64,000 nucleotides of DNA. Origin: Lateolabrax maculatus. Lineage: Eukaryota > Chordata > Actinopteri > Acropomatiformes > Lateolabracidae. The stretch spans positions 2,988,001-3,052,000 of the forward strand of contig CM062211.1 in NCBI GenBank assembly GCA_031216445.1, in the 5' to 3' direction. Under the pieces are notes generated by a model, which saw only the letters and a list, made by a program, of their open reading frames with translations, did not search any database and had not been told where the DNA came from. The position numbers and the translations under genes were made by a program. Shown here in pieces: positions 32,332 through 44,770 of this stretch (positions within the stretch are counted from its first letter, which is position 1; each line of letters begins with the position of its first letter).

Positions 32332-33060
32332 TTTAGACGCGGCACGGTGATGTTCTCCTCGACATGTGTGTCCCAAGCAGAGGAGAAGTTTCCACTGAGA
32401 CCAACATCCGGCCGGGAAATAAAGGTTTACGCTGTGTGTGATGTAGCGCCCCCTGCTGTCCGGAGGAGCTCAATAGGCTGTAAGAGCGACACGGACCGTA
32501 CATTTACAACCAATGTGGGCGTCAGAAGCGAGTAGACCATAAAGACAGCGTTACAGTCCAACTTTGGCCGCGCTTATCGGTAAACGCAACGACCCGACGA
32601 GCTTCGTGGTGGCGACTGCGCACTGCAGACAAAGTATCTGTGTGGCACTTTTTGTTCTGACTGCAAAACCTTCAGTGCAGAGAGACGTCTCACTCTCACT
32701 CGCTTTTCGTTAGCGCGGAACCCGTCAATGAGTCAATGAGTCAATGAGCATCTTGCACATCCAGAATATATCTTCTGTCTGTTGAAAGCCGAGAGCTAAT
32801 TAGTGACAGATAATGTTTCAGATAGCATCATTTCTATATACATTCTCGCCAAGAAAATAAGTGAATAAAACCAGGAATTATTAAAGACTTAATATAACCT
32901 AAGGGGAAAAAAATCCAAAAAATGTGTCTTTAGTTGTGCGGGTCCTTTCTAACGGCGTTGTGCATTAATACTCGGCACCGAGTGGCTCCTCGGTGCGGCG
33001 GAGACGAGCTGTGCGGGGACGCTGGGCTGTGACGCGGCTCTCCGGCGGACTGTCAGGACG
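32332..33060. promoter_or_regulatory. Bidirectional CpG-rich promoter of nopchap1 and slc41a2
   Basis: The gap between the nopchap1 ATG and the first slc41a2 exon is rich in CpG (notably 32,560-32,640 and 32,950-33,060) compared with the AT-rich surroundings, and no TATA box stands out. It contains two TGAGTCA sites (32,729-32,735 and 32,737-32,743). The head-to-head arrangement of two genes within 800 bases implies a shared promoter. Confidence 0.65.
32729..32743. promoter_or_regulatory. Tandem AP-1/TRE consensus sites
   Basis: TGAGTCA occurs twice with an 8-bp period inside a near-threefold repeat of GTCAATGA (32,724-32,747). TGAGTCA is the classical AP-1/bZIP site. Function is inferred from the motif only. 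Confidence 0.5.
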
Positions 33061-33104
33061 ACCCGCATCTCTCCTCCTGGATGTAACGTCTCCGCGGCAC
33101 AAAG
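33061..33104 (+). other. slc41a2: slc41a2 5' non-coding exon (3' part) and splice donor
   Basis: GC-rich sequence ending GCGGCACAAAG before a strong donor GTAAGT at 33,105. There is no ATG-initiated long frame, and the first coding exon with a good acceptor follows at 34,176. The transcription start is not defined. Intron 1 (33,105-34,175) shows nothing beyond a CTTCTT-rich tract at about 33,661. Confidence 0.6.
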
Positions 33105-34179
33105 GTAAGTTACGGAAACTAGATGAACCCTAAACCGTGACGACTAGGATAAGTGGTTCGCTAGTTAAAAAAAAAAAAAGAAACAATCTGCCAACTAACA
33201 CCGACCGCCGTGTGCTCCCGGTTAACGGGAGAGAAAGTAGGGAGCCGCGCTTCCTGCTGCTAACATAGCACAGTGTTGGCTAACGTAAACACATATTCAC
33301 AACGACACAACGTTTTCTGTCTTTTTCTATCACAAAACACTGGCTTCCGCCTTAAGAAGGCGTTCACCGCAATTGTTACCTTAAAATAGAGATGCTGTAG
33401 ACTGGGAGTGAGACAGACAGGTGATATAAAAGGCCTGAACAATGATGGGAAACTGTAACATATGGTCTCTGGACTGCATCAACATGAGACCTGCAACACC
33501 GGCATAAACATGATACATATTTGTTTGTTTTCAGAAAGGCATGTTTTCTGCTTTCACTCATGCCCTCTATCAGCTACTAACAATGTACTATGATGTTCAG
33601 TCTACTCTGTGTTTCTAAACATAGATGTTTTTGTCCCTCCACTTTAAATATGTTTTGTTACTTCTTCTTCTTCTTCATCTTCCCTGCATCAGTTTCACTT
33701 TCACCTCAACTGAAACATAACTAACACTACCGTCCTTTTCTTCACAATGTGCAGTTAATAGTACCTAGAGTACTCTTCACCTTCATAGCATCCAGATAAA
33801 TGTGTGACACACTGAGTTGTGATCATGAGCCAAGTCTCTCCCACTGACAGGAGGAGACCACATGTCAAAGACCACATCTTCAAGTATAACAATCCTGCAG
33901 GTGATTGATTGATGTGGGCCCTTTTGGTTCAAACTCCTGTTACTCATGTTGCTGTAAAGTTGCACTGAGTCCCCCAGAGCCTGTCTGCTATTCAGTAGAA
34001 ACAACTGCTCCATATTTAGAGCCTTGTTTCTCTGGTTTCTGTTTAAGAAGTGAGAAGTGACTCAGCTGTGGCATCTCTGTGTAATATCATCTTAAATATT
34101 GCTTCAGCCTGTGTTTTTCCCGCTCTCTGTCAGCTATTCTCTCCTCTGTTCTCTTCCCTTGTGTGTTTTCCTCAGGCTG

Positions 34180-34363
34180 ATGAGTCCCTGAAGTCAGTTA
34201 CTAACATGGATGGTGCACCTGAGGCAGTGTAAACCACTTTTTTTGTGTATCATTTTTACACCGCTCTCAGACTAGATGACAGGAGATGGGACACTGCAGC
34301 TGTAGACCACATCATGAGTATCCAGAGTCTGGGAGGAGCTATAGGGGACTCCCTGGGCTCTAG
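34180..34363 (+). promoter_or_regulatory. Four upstream ORFs in the slc41a2 leader
   Basis: Between the presumed exon 2 acceptor (34,175/34,176) and the main ATG (34,314) there are short frames at 34,180-34,191, 34,206-34,232 and 34,276-34,305. A fourth, 34,286-34,363, overlaps the main start out of frame. Such uORFs usually reduce translation of the main frame. Confidence 0.55.
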
Positions 34364-36294
34364 CCTGACGGTGCGTATGAGCGGAGCAGGTGGTGGGTGG
34401 AGTGCGCTCTCTCTGAAGCCTGTTTCCTCTGGTCGGATTGCCTCTCTGTTCCAGACCATGGTCCCCACTGGTTATACCAAGCTACAGGATGAGCGGCTGG
34501 CCATGGTGGACCTCGGAGCTAAACCAGAGGCCGGCTCACACCAGAATGGCTACAGACAAGAGACATCACACATAGAAGGCCGACGGCTCCTGGACCGGGC
34601 CTCTCGGTCCTCTGTGACTTTATCTGACTGTGGAGACGGAGGCTACTCTGAGACAGAGCCCATGTTGGCTGAGAGGAGGCTGTCTGCAGAGGAGGCAGAT
34701 GCGGAGGAGGAAGAGGATGAGGAGGAAGGGCTGGGATCTGCTGGGCAGAATATGCCCAAGGAGTCGCCGCTGGCCATGGCGCTGCAGATCTTGGTGCCTT
34801 TCCTTCTAGCTGGATTTGGAACTGTATCAGCTGGAATGGTGCTGGATATTGTGCAGGTAAGCTGAGCCACAATACAACAGTTATTCAAACAACAACCAGC
34901 ATTGTCGAGAGTTCAAGGCATTAAAGGGCTAATTCCAGTTCATTACATCTTGGGTCTTATTTTTGTAGTTGGGGCCATTGTTTAATCGGTTGTGATAACA
35001 GTGTACCTCCTGTCGATATGGGAATACAGCGTCATCTCTAGAACAAAGTCTGAAGGGGCAAAAAACAAGCCAACAGTTTATCTAGAGCATCTAAAGTGCG
35101 CTCGTAATGTTGCAATGATTCTTTATTGTTCAGGATTTCTTTATTTTGCAAAACTAAGTTAATTACGGTGGGTCAAAGTTGAAGCAGGAAGTCAGTCTGT
35201 GGAGTAATGGATAGTTTTACTGTTGGCCTATGTATTCTCCTCCAAATATGTGTGTTTCTAACTTGTCTGATTATCAGCTCAGGTCTGACTTCTTAGTGTG
35301 GAACAGGATAAACACAACAGGGACCAACTTGTAAAAAAACTCCTCCACAGTGGTACAAGATGTCAAAAACTCCAGAGGGTACCTTTTAACTTTATAGATA
35401 CAGTGTTATTTATTCATTTTTTGCATTTTTATTAGATACAAATGCAGAGAGATTTGGGGAAAGGAGGAGAAAGAAAGAGAGAAAGAAAGACGGGATGGCA
35501 ACAAAAGTTCAAACCAGGGACGTTGTGATTACATGGTCAACAAATTGAAGTTCTTGTAAACCAACCAAAGTTCTGCTTACATTTAAAATCAGCATTTGCG
35601 TGCCCGAGTGCACAATAGAAACAAAACAGGGTGCCACTCGTTAAAACACATCTTCATAGCGCTACTAGTGGTCAGAAACTCCAGGGGTGCCTTCAGCTTC
35701 AGGTCCGCTTACTACAATTTGAAATATCTGGAAATAGATAGTAAGTGGACCTTGAATTAAGATTATTATGTCAGAAAACTTCAGATTTCAGTAGCTAGTT
35801 TCACTTCAGCAGTGTTTCTTGTTTTGGAGGACATTTAGGTTTAAAACAGTTACGGTTTTGTCTTCATTGACAGATGTGTTTGGTGGTTGCTTCATGCTAA
35901 GCCCACCCAGAAAACTAGGATTCTCTTGTTTCCAGTCAGATAACAAGATGGTAGTGAGCAGGAATCCATTTGACAACATCTCTTTAAAACAGATTACAGT
36001 TTTAAACACCCGACACCTTCACTGAATTACTGCCAGGGTTCTTGACCAGAGTAGCTAAATGATAGCATAGCATTTGAATTTGAATGTCAAATGAGGCTGA
36101 GTGAAAGTGGAGTAATTAGATGGTCAGACATGTTCCAAGAATTTTCAGGACGTTTTATTCGGTCCCTGTTTGATCCACAGCACTGGGAGGCGTTCCAGTA
36201 TATCACAGAGATCTTCATCCTGGTGCCTGCTCTGCTCGGCCTCAAGGGAAACCTGGAGATGACTCTGGCCTCACGGCTGTCCACTGCGGTGAGA

Positions 36295-36340
<46 letters not shown>

Positions 36341-39300
36341 AACACACACACAGGCTCTCTTTGAACACAGTCAGAATGATGCACTACCATGAAGTATTTT
36401 TTGTGCAGTATGAAGAATGAGCAAACAAAGTAACTAAAGTTTTATGAAATAAATAAATGCATGTATTGTGATGAACAGTAAACGTGCACGACTGAAGAAC
36501 TGACATCCCATAAATTCTCATAATGCAGTTTTAGCTGGCTCCAGTTGATTTGAAAGAGCTACCCAGAGTACAATTCCTGATGAGGGGGTTGTCCATTTTT
36601 CTTCCTGTCGATGACATGTTTCATTTTCTGACACAACTTGTTCTTGTTGTAATTACATGGCAGGAATCCAGCGTCATGCTGCATCGACTCAACTACTGTT
36701 TGCCAATTTTTTACGCTTCAGCCTTGTTGACAGAAAGCCGCTTACTTTTTTGTTGTTTTTTTTACTTTGTCGCAACATTAGAAAAGTTGTCTTGAAAAGT
36801 TCCCAGTCAGCCTCACAACACGTCCTTTAAGCTGCTGTGGATGGTACACTACATGTATGATGTCATTGTGTGAGTGTATTTGTTTGTGTGGAGTTAGATT
36901 ATTTTTTGTGGCGGTGTCTCATCTGTGTGTGGTTGTTACTGGTCATCTCTGTGACATATTGCACAGCCTGTAATTACAGCTGGAACATCCTCCGCTCTGC
37001 CAGGTGAAATGGAGAAGAAAAGTGATCAGGCTTATAGCCTCCAGTGGAATACTGACCTTGTTTGTCAGTGCATCTGTCTCCACTTTCACCATTACAAGTT
37101 GTAATTACTTTGGAAAGTTTCAAGTAAGAGTTATTTTGGAGCATCTTGGATTTTGGTGTAAGAGCTTTGCGGATTAGGAATTAGTGAAGGAATTTGCTGA
37201 GTTGCAGAGTGATAGGTGATTTCCTGTAGAGAGAGGGGAGTCAAGCGGCTGCAACCAGGACAGCTGAACAGTCAGATGGCAAGTTTATTGCTCCACCTCT
37301 CTCAGAGCAAAAGCTGTAAAAAAAAAAAAAAAAAAAGAAAAAAGGAGGGCCGTGGGTAGGGGCACGACAGACAGGTCTGTGTTAGTGAGCCATGAGTGCA
37401 TACATGCGCGGCATGTGATATCCAATAAAACTGCGTCATACTCTCCACAAACCCGTGTATCTACAATCCTGTACATAAGGGCACAAAAAAGGACTCGTTC
37501 AGCACAACCTGTCGATGATTTCTCAGTGTTTCCACGTCTCCACTACTTAAACTGCAAAGCTGACGAAGCTGAAAGAAACGACGGAGCAGAATTCTCTCTT
37601 TGTTTGATTTCTTGGCTCTTCCTTGTTGGCCTCCGGCTTCCTGCACACAGGCGCCACATTCACAGTGCTGTGTCAACATGGACAGCAGAGCTCAGTGTGA
37701 GCTGATACTCCACAGCGGTGTCCCAAAAAACTATTTGTCTTTGCGTTACTGTTGTTCTCCTCAGGCTCAGCTATGAAACAGACAGTGAATCACAGTGTGG
37801 GCATTACTAAGACATGTGACAGGACTTCACCAACTTATTATTTTAGTTATTGAATAAGTGAAAATGTTGTTAACTTGCATTGCATATAGAATTTATACAT
37901 TTAATTGAAATTTGTTTGGATTTAACTATTAATTCGGGCAGGCTGCTCTGTAACTGGGACTACATATGTTGGAAATACTTTTTAGGTATGGTTCACCTCC
38001 AGCTCAATTTAAATAAACAAGAGCTGAAACAATTAGTTTACTAAAAAGACACTCCAGCAATTTTGTATCGCACTTCCATAAAGTGGGGAGACTTACAGAA
38101 CAATAGAGATAAAAAATTCTAAACCCAATATTGTCTTTCATCTCTGCTTGAGCTTGGAGACACATTTTAGTCTGCCTCACATGCTTTTGGAGTTTGATCC
38201 ATCCTGAGGTCTGAAAGTCAGGATATCTCTGCCTCTGCTGCCATGCTTTTTTAAAATTGTCTCTTATAACTCCCCAAGCTTTATGGAAGTGCAATACTAA
38301 ATAGTTGGAGTATTCTTTTAAGTTTGGGGGACTATGTATAATAAGGTCTACATACTTTTCAGGTCAAGGGGCTCTGGCATAGTTATAAACAGCCATGGAA
38401 AACTCAGAATGTTACTTACTGCTTTTCACTTTATCTTCATTCTGTCCTACTTCCCAACACAGGTGAATGTGGGCAAGATGGACTCTCCCATAGAGAAATG
38501 GAATCTAATCATAGGCAACCTGGCACTAAAGCAGGTAATCACACACACAGTTGCTGCCTTGAACTATCTACTAACATTACATTACATGAAATTATTACAT
38601 CTATTCAGCTGCCACTTTTATCCAAGTTGACTTACAGTAAGTAAAAATTCCTGCAAGTACATCAAATCCATCAAATAAACTGAACTGGGTTATTTGTACA
38701 TTTACATCAACAGCCAATATTGCCTTTCATTAAAAATGAATCAATACTGCAATGATTGGTTGAATTACTCAACAATTGTTATATCTTTTATTCTAGCTTC
38801 TACACGTGCACATTTAAATTTTCTTTTTCACACTGAATGCAGTTCTTAGAGGCACCTTTAATTACAACTAATTTGTGTTCCATATTTGGCAATGAAAATA
38901 ATCCGTTTTAATTACCTCACCTACATACTGTCCTATTCATGTAACGCTATGGATGTTATATGGTATGTAATATTCTCGATACACATTACCACTGCCAGTG
39001 GTGGTAATTGGTTGGATGCATGTGGGCGTTCAGTCAGACCGTTCCATTGATCTCTTACTGAGTACAGGCTTGGCTAATCATCTACCCACACGCTGATAAA
39101 CCCACGATAACACAGCATCAGTGTGGTTTGGCGAGCTGTTTGTCCAATATGTTACGCAATAACATCTGTCTACAGGAAGTGTTATGTAATGGAACGGTAA
39201 AATGGACTTGGACATAGTGTTAGTTACAGTACTTCACCATCATGTTTATATAGAACATTACCTTACTAAAGTAACCCTTTTTACTCATCCTGTAGACACT

Positions 39301-42300
39301 GTTTTCACACACATAGTAGTGCTTCTTTTCTAAAATAATAATATGGAAAACAGCGGTAAATCCACCTGCCTCTCTTCTTCAGGTTCAGGCCACTGTGGTG
39401 GGTTTCCTGGCCGCCGTAGCTGCCGTGGTTCTTGGTTGGATCCCAGAAGGGAAGTTCCATATGGGCCACGCTGTGCTGCTCTGCTCCAGCAGTGTGGCCA
39501 CGGCCTTCATAGCCTCCCTGCTGCAGGGTAAATACACACACACACACTCTGACAGCTGAGTACCACGGTTTAAAATAAACTGTTAATACTGTGGAGAAAC
39601 TGGTCTTTAAAGTCTTTGTAACTAATCTTGCATGCATTTGAAAAAAGCCAGGATTACAAAAACACTTATTTGTCACTGACTGTGTATAATAATGTCTGAA
39701 AGCCACTAGCAATGTGACAGTTAGTCAAGTACTCCACCCTTGTTGTTTCATATTCAGGTATCATCATGGTGGGTGTAATTGTGGGTTCGAAGAAGACGGG
39801 CATCAACCCAGACAACGTAGCAACACCCATTGCCGCCAGTTTTGGTGACCTCATAACTTTGGCGATCCTGGCCTGGATAAGCCAAGGCCTCTACAAGTGC
39901 CTGGGTAGGTGAACAGCTTTACATTACCTTTAGAAGACTGCTACAGCAACCTATATTATTACACATGTACCATGAACAGTCTGCAGGTTTTCATTCCTGA
40001 TCATGTCAGTAGGTGATTCTATTGATAAGTTCCTCCCTGGCTTTTACTACACTCTGAAGGATCAGTAGATGAAATCTTGGTTGGAATGAAAATTTGCAGA
40101 CTGTCGGCTCTCCGTGGCACATGATTGATCAGCCAGATTAGTCCAGTTTCAAGGTCCTGTACAATGCACATGCACACACGTCATGCTGTGATATCAATGC
40201 TGAAATCATAAATCATTTAGTCCCAGTTAGAATGAATTTTGATTGAATTAACACAACACATTGACAATCATACGTGGTGTAATGGAGTTCATTTGGTCCA
40301 TCTTTTCTCAGTTAGAAATAGTTGTGGACCTGCTTTGTAGTGAGACACTTCCCTCAGTCAGCCAGTAGAGGTCTCTCCTGCCTCACTCCGTAGCAGCGGC
40401 GCTCTTCAGTTGCAGAACACACCATCTCTTTTCCTTCCACCACACATTCCTCCTGTTTAATTCATATCACACCTAGACCTGTGTTGCACCACCTTGTATT
40501 ACTTAATACAGCGTATACTGGAAGCTGTTTCCTCTGGAAAGCGTCTCACACTAACTAACCTTGTCAGGTCTAATTGTATGACACAGATGTTCACCACTAT
40601 GAAAGGAACAGTTTAGAGCTGTGGGCTAAATGTGTTAAACACACTTGAGATTTCATATTTCCATGGCAGGGCAGTGAGGCTGTCTGGCTGTGTCACTCTC
40701 AGGACAGTGGCTCTGTTGTTCTTGGGCCCAGCCACGCCGACACTTTCCTGCTAAATTGGAACTAATGGTCAGTTTGCTCTCCACTAAACAGAATTTAAAT
40801 CATGTGATTATCTATGCAGATAAGAACTTAATGCTTCTAATTTTGAGGAAAACCAACTGAGTAGAGATGAGACATAGTAGCTGCAGGAGCAGAGGCGAGT
40901 CCACTCAAGTTTATTTATAAAGTGCTTTTTACAAACAGGATTGTTAGAGTGAGTGCTTTAGTGAGAAGGCTCAACAATAGATACAAGCAGGGATAATGAG
41001 AGCACGAGACCGAGCACAAAAAAGAAATGGGGGCAGAGCTTGTGAACATGCTGTGGATGTGGCAACATTGGGCAATTTCAGTCCGTAGTCCACAAAATTG
41101 AATTGAATCCATGATGTCGACAAAATGGGAAGAAATGGCTGGTATTGAGTTAGATTATTAAAACTGGTTGGGCCTGGACTGAAATACTGGGATACTGGCT
41201 GCATTTACACCTGCAGAATGGGAGTCATATATAAGTCACATATCACACTGTTGCAATAGATTTCCCACAATAAAGAGAAGACATTATCCACAATATATTT
41301 TACCATTTTTTTTATTCACCACATCATTACGTGCCACCTTAAACTGGCAGAAGGCTATGCCTGAAAAAAGTGCCAGAAAGCAGAACAGCTTCATAGTTAA
41401 AATATCTAGATTAAAGTATGCTAATACATTTAACAGACAACTTGAAGTAGTCATTTTTAACAAAAATAGAGTTGCAGAGTGGGAGTGGTTTTTGGTATTT
41501 TTCCCGTTAATGCTTTCTTTAAATGATATCCTCAGTTCAAGTTCCTCAACATAGAAAACACAGGAGTCTCCAGGATAATTTAATGATATGTACAGCTTTA
41601 TGCTCATCAGTTTTAATAATTTTTTTCTGAAAAATCAAATGCTGTGCAGAAAAAGGCAACCTGAGACACGATTTACAGCTGTAGCAAATTCAAAAGGCTT
41701 GTAAGTTGTTGTTGTTGTTTTGGGCAAAGTTGGTGAATTTATTCAAAACTGACCCAGAATCTAAAGCAGAACTTACTTAAACTACTGTTTTATTAGGTTT
41801 AACAAAGAATAATCTCAAGCATCTGCTTGCCATTAGTGGCACACGCAACAGACTTTTAAAGCTGCATTAATTTATGTTTTTGGCCACTTGGGGGCAGCAG
41901 AAAAAGCTATAAATAACACTGAATGTCACTTAAACTTGATATGGAAAACGTGTTGGCTAACAATTTAGTCTTTTTCTGGCCACCTGACAAATGTAAGTCC
42001 AATATTTAAGTCAAATCAAGTCAGTTTTATTTATACAGCCCAATTTCACAAATCACAAATTTGCCTCACAGGGCTTCACAATCTCTACAGCATACGACAC
42101 CCTCTATCCTTTGACCCTCACTCTTTCACCCTCCTCTCCTTTATATTCTGTTTTGGTCTCCATTAACTCCTGAGAAAAACAAGTAAACAACTTGTAAAGT
42201 TGTGGGCAGTAAAACCAAAACAATGAGCTGAAAGGTCCTAAAAAAGTTGTGTAGAGCTGATAAATGTCCCACATATATATGACCAATGCAACAACATTAA

Positions 42301-44704
42301 TCAGTGCAGTTTTAAGCGTAGTAGTTGGATGATTGTTACCCAAATGCACCTTGAGAATTTTATTTGACATCTTCCCACAAGTTTTCTTTGGACACAGACT
42401 TATGCCTTTGACTGTTTATCAAAGAACCGGATATTTTAACTCATTTGCTCATCTTTTGTACTGATTCAACCCGTAGGATTTTATGTCCTTCAACATTCTC
42501 TAGGCTCCATCATCTAACATTGTCTGTGTAGAAACATGAATGAGACTTATTTAAAACCTGGAGGCCTAAAATAACTTTTATTACTATGTGAAATAGATAA
42601 TGCATACAACAATATTTGTTACCACTGCATCCCTGAAGAATTTTCTGCCCCTATCCAATCAAATAACAGTGTCTACACATACAGCATTAAAGCTAGAATA
42701 ACGGTGACAGGTTGTTAGTTTACGTAATCCTGTTTCAGATGCATGGTTAACCCCCTGACTGAACAGGACTCCTTGACAGAGAAACTCTCACTTGTAGTGA
42801 AGTTTGCAAACTAATTCTCTGTTTTGGGTGCGCTTGTGTCCTCATGAAGCATGGAAGCTAGGCATACTTATCATCACTATTGGGGTCATCATTTCTTTCC
42901 GTGCATTAGAAGCATCTTACCATTTCTCAGCTAACGGACAGAGTTGGCAGCTGCAGCGTTCTTTTTTCCTGGCAGAGCGTTTTAGCAAAATGTATTCCAC
43001 CAGAGATGGACAGGAATATCAATTGTTTGTCCATCGGTTTATTCACAGCTACAGGCATGCTCACTGGCAGGGGGTCAGAGGTTCATGTAAACAGTTTAAC
43101 CAGTAAAAGACCTTAATTGGAGTCCGGCTGATAGCCAGCTTACTCTGTGCATGTTAACCCTGTGTCAGATTCCCTGTCAATGTCTGGGATTTTGCTTCAG
43201 GGGGAGCTGGGTGGATGTGGGACAAGGCTCCCCTCTCAAATGCATGCCTCAGTATAATCTGCCTCAGCTTTATATTTTAGGTCTGCTGGAGCACATTATG
43301 CCCTCAACTGAACAGTGGGCCCTTTCTGTTCTCCAGCTAAGAGACCATGGAGATAATAAATCTGGGACTGTTTCCTAATGACAGTTATTTAGTGCTTGGA
43401 ACAGAATCCTGCTGGAAACATCTGGTGGTGGCTCTAAGCAGGTGCTTTACCCTAATTACTCTTTCAAAATAGTTGTGCTGTGCTATATTGTAGTTTGAAC
43501 AAAGAGGTATAGTTGTAGAAAGAAAGTGAGATAGACCTTCCCTGAGTTGGTGTGTGTTTTGCTCTTGTTCCACTTTCCTCTCACAGTTAAAACATATGCA
43601 GCTCAGGTGGATTGGAGATGTCCTTTTCCTTTTTCTAACTACTTTTCTTTAACCTCAGTGGAAAACATTGTAATGTTAAGGAAAGCTGTGAGGGAGAAAT
43701 GTGTCAGATGTGGTGAATTTGCAGCATCTACTGTGAATGTTGATAGAGCAAATGTACTGGGAGTGTAAGTCTTGGTCAGTTGATGCACCACTTTGGTACA
43801 GATTAAAGTATATCTTGAAAATTATTAAGTGGATTGTCATGGAATTTTGCACAGACATTGATGGTCCCCAGAGGATGAAGGCTAATGCCTTTGGCAATCT
43901 TCTGACTTTTCATCTGGCGCCACCATGAAATTGCTGACATTTTTGGTTTTGAGAGAAATATTTTGACCGCTTTTAGATGGGTTGCCCCAAAAATGCATGG
44001 GTAACCGTAAACTCAGAAACATGTTGCGCACACCTTCATTGTTGATTGGTTGTTTGCTCCTATGGAGCGACCCTTGTGCACATTCGACTACTGGTGACCT
44101 GGAGAAACATACTTCTAGCGTCAGTCAGAATATATGGAGCCATGTTGTATGCATGTTGGAGCAATGTACATGTTCAGCATTGTTTGGATAATTGTGTTAA
44201 TAAATATTTATTTTTCAGTTATTTCAGTTATTTTAAATACATGTTTCTGTCGAATCCAAGCGTCCTAAAATTTCTAAATTGACTGAAACTTCCTTAAAGT
44301 CGGCCCATCAGGAGGTGAAATATATGCACTGCAATAGAGGGTTCTAGGAACCCTGAACTCATGCTTAGCAAGTTCATTCAGTGTTTGACATGTATTGTAA
44401 AATTTAGAAATAAGGGTTTCATAGAAAACATGTTGATTTTGATTTTGTCACTGGTAACAATAATTGTCCCCAGTGCATGCTGGGATAGGCTCCAAAGCAC
44501 CACCCAAAAGAGGAAAAACGAAGCAGGAAAAATGAATACATGTCTTCCTCTTCCCCAGATACCTACCCATATGTGTCATCACTGGTTTGCGCCTTCTTCA
44601 TGTGTCTGACTCCTCTGTGGATCGTCATCTCCTCCAAGCACCCAGCCAGCCGCACCCTGCTCTACTCCGGATGGGAGCCAGTCATCACTGCCATGGTCAT
44701 CAGC

Positions 44705-44770
<66 letters not shown>

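Larger units (their letters stand above)
39905..44558. other. slc41a2 intron (exon 6 to exon 7), repeat-bearing
   Basis: A 4.65-kb intron with no embedded gene. It holds a MITE with AAAGCTGCATTAA-like ends (about 41,857-42,316) containing a nested repeat (about 42,005-42,125, TTTATTTATACAGCCCAATTTCACAAAT type). A copy of a 'tggtccccagaggatgaa' teleost repeat lies at about 43,790-43,985. Confidence 0.6.

Noticed and set aside
36087..36420. Frames rich in Thr-His or Cys-Val runs at CA/GT repeats (also 44,540-44,872)
   Set aside because: Produced by translating microsatellites across intron sequence next to real slc41a2 exons.
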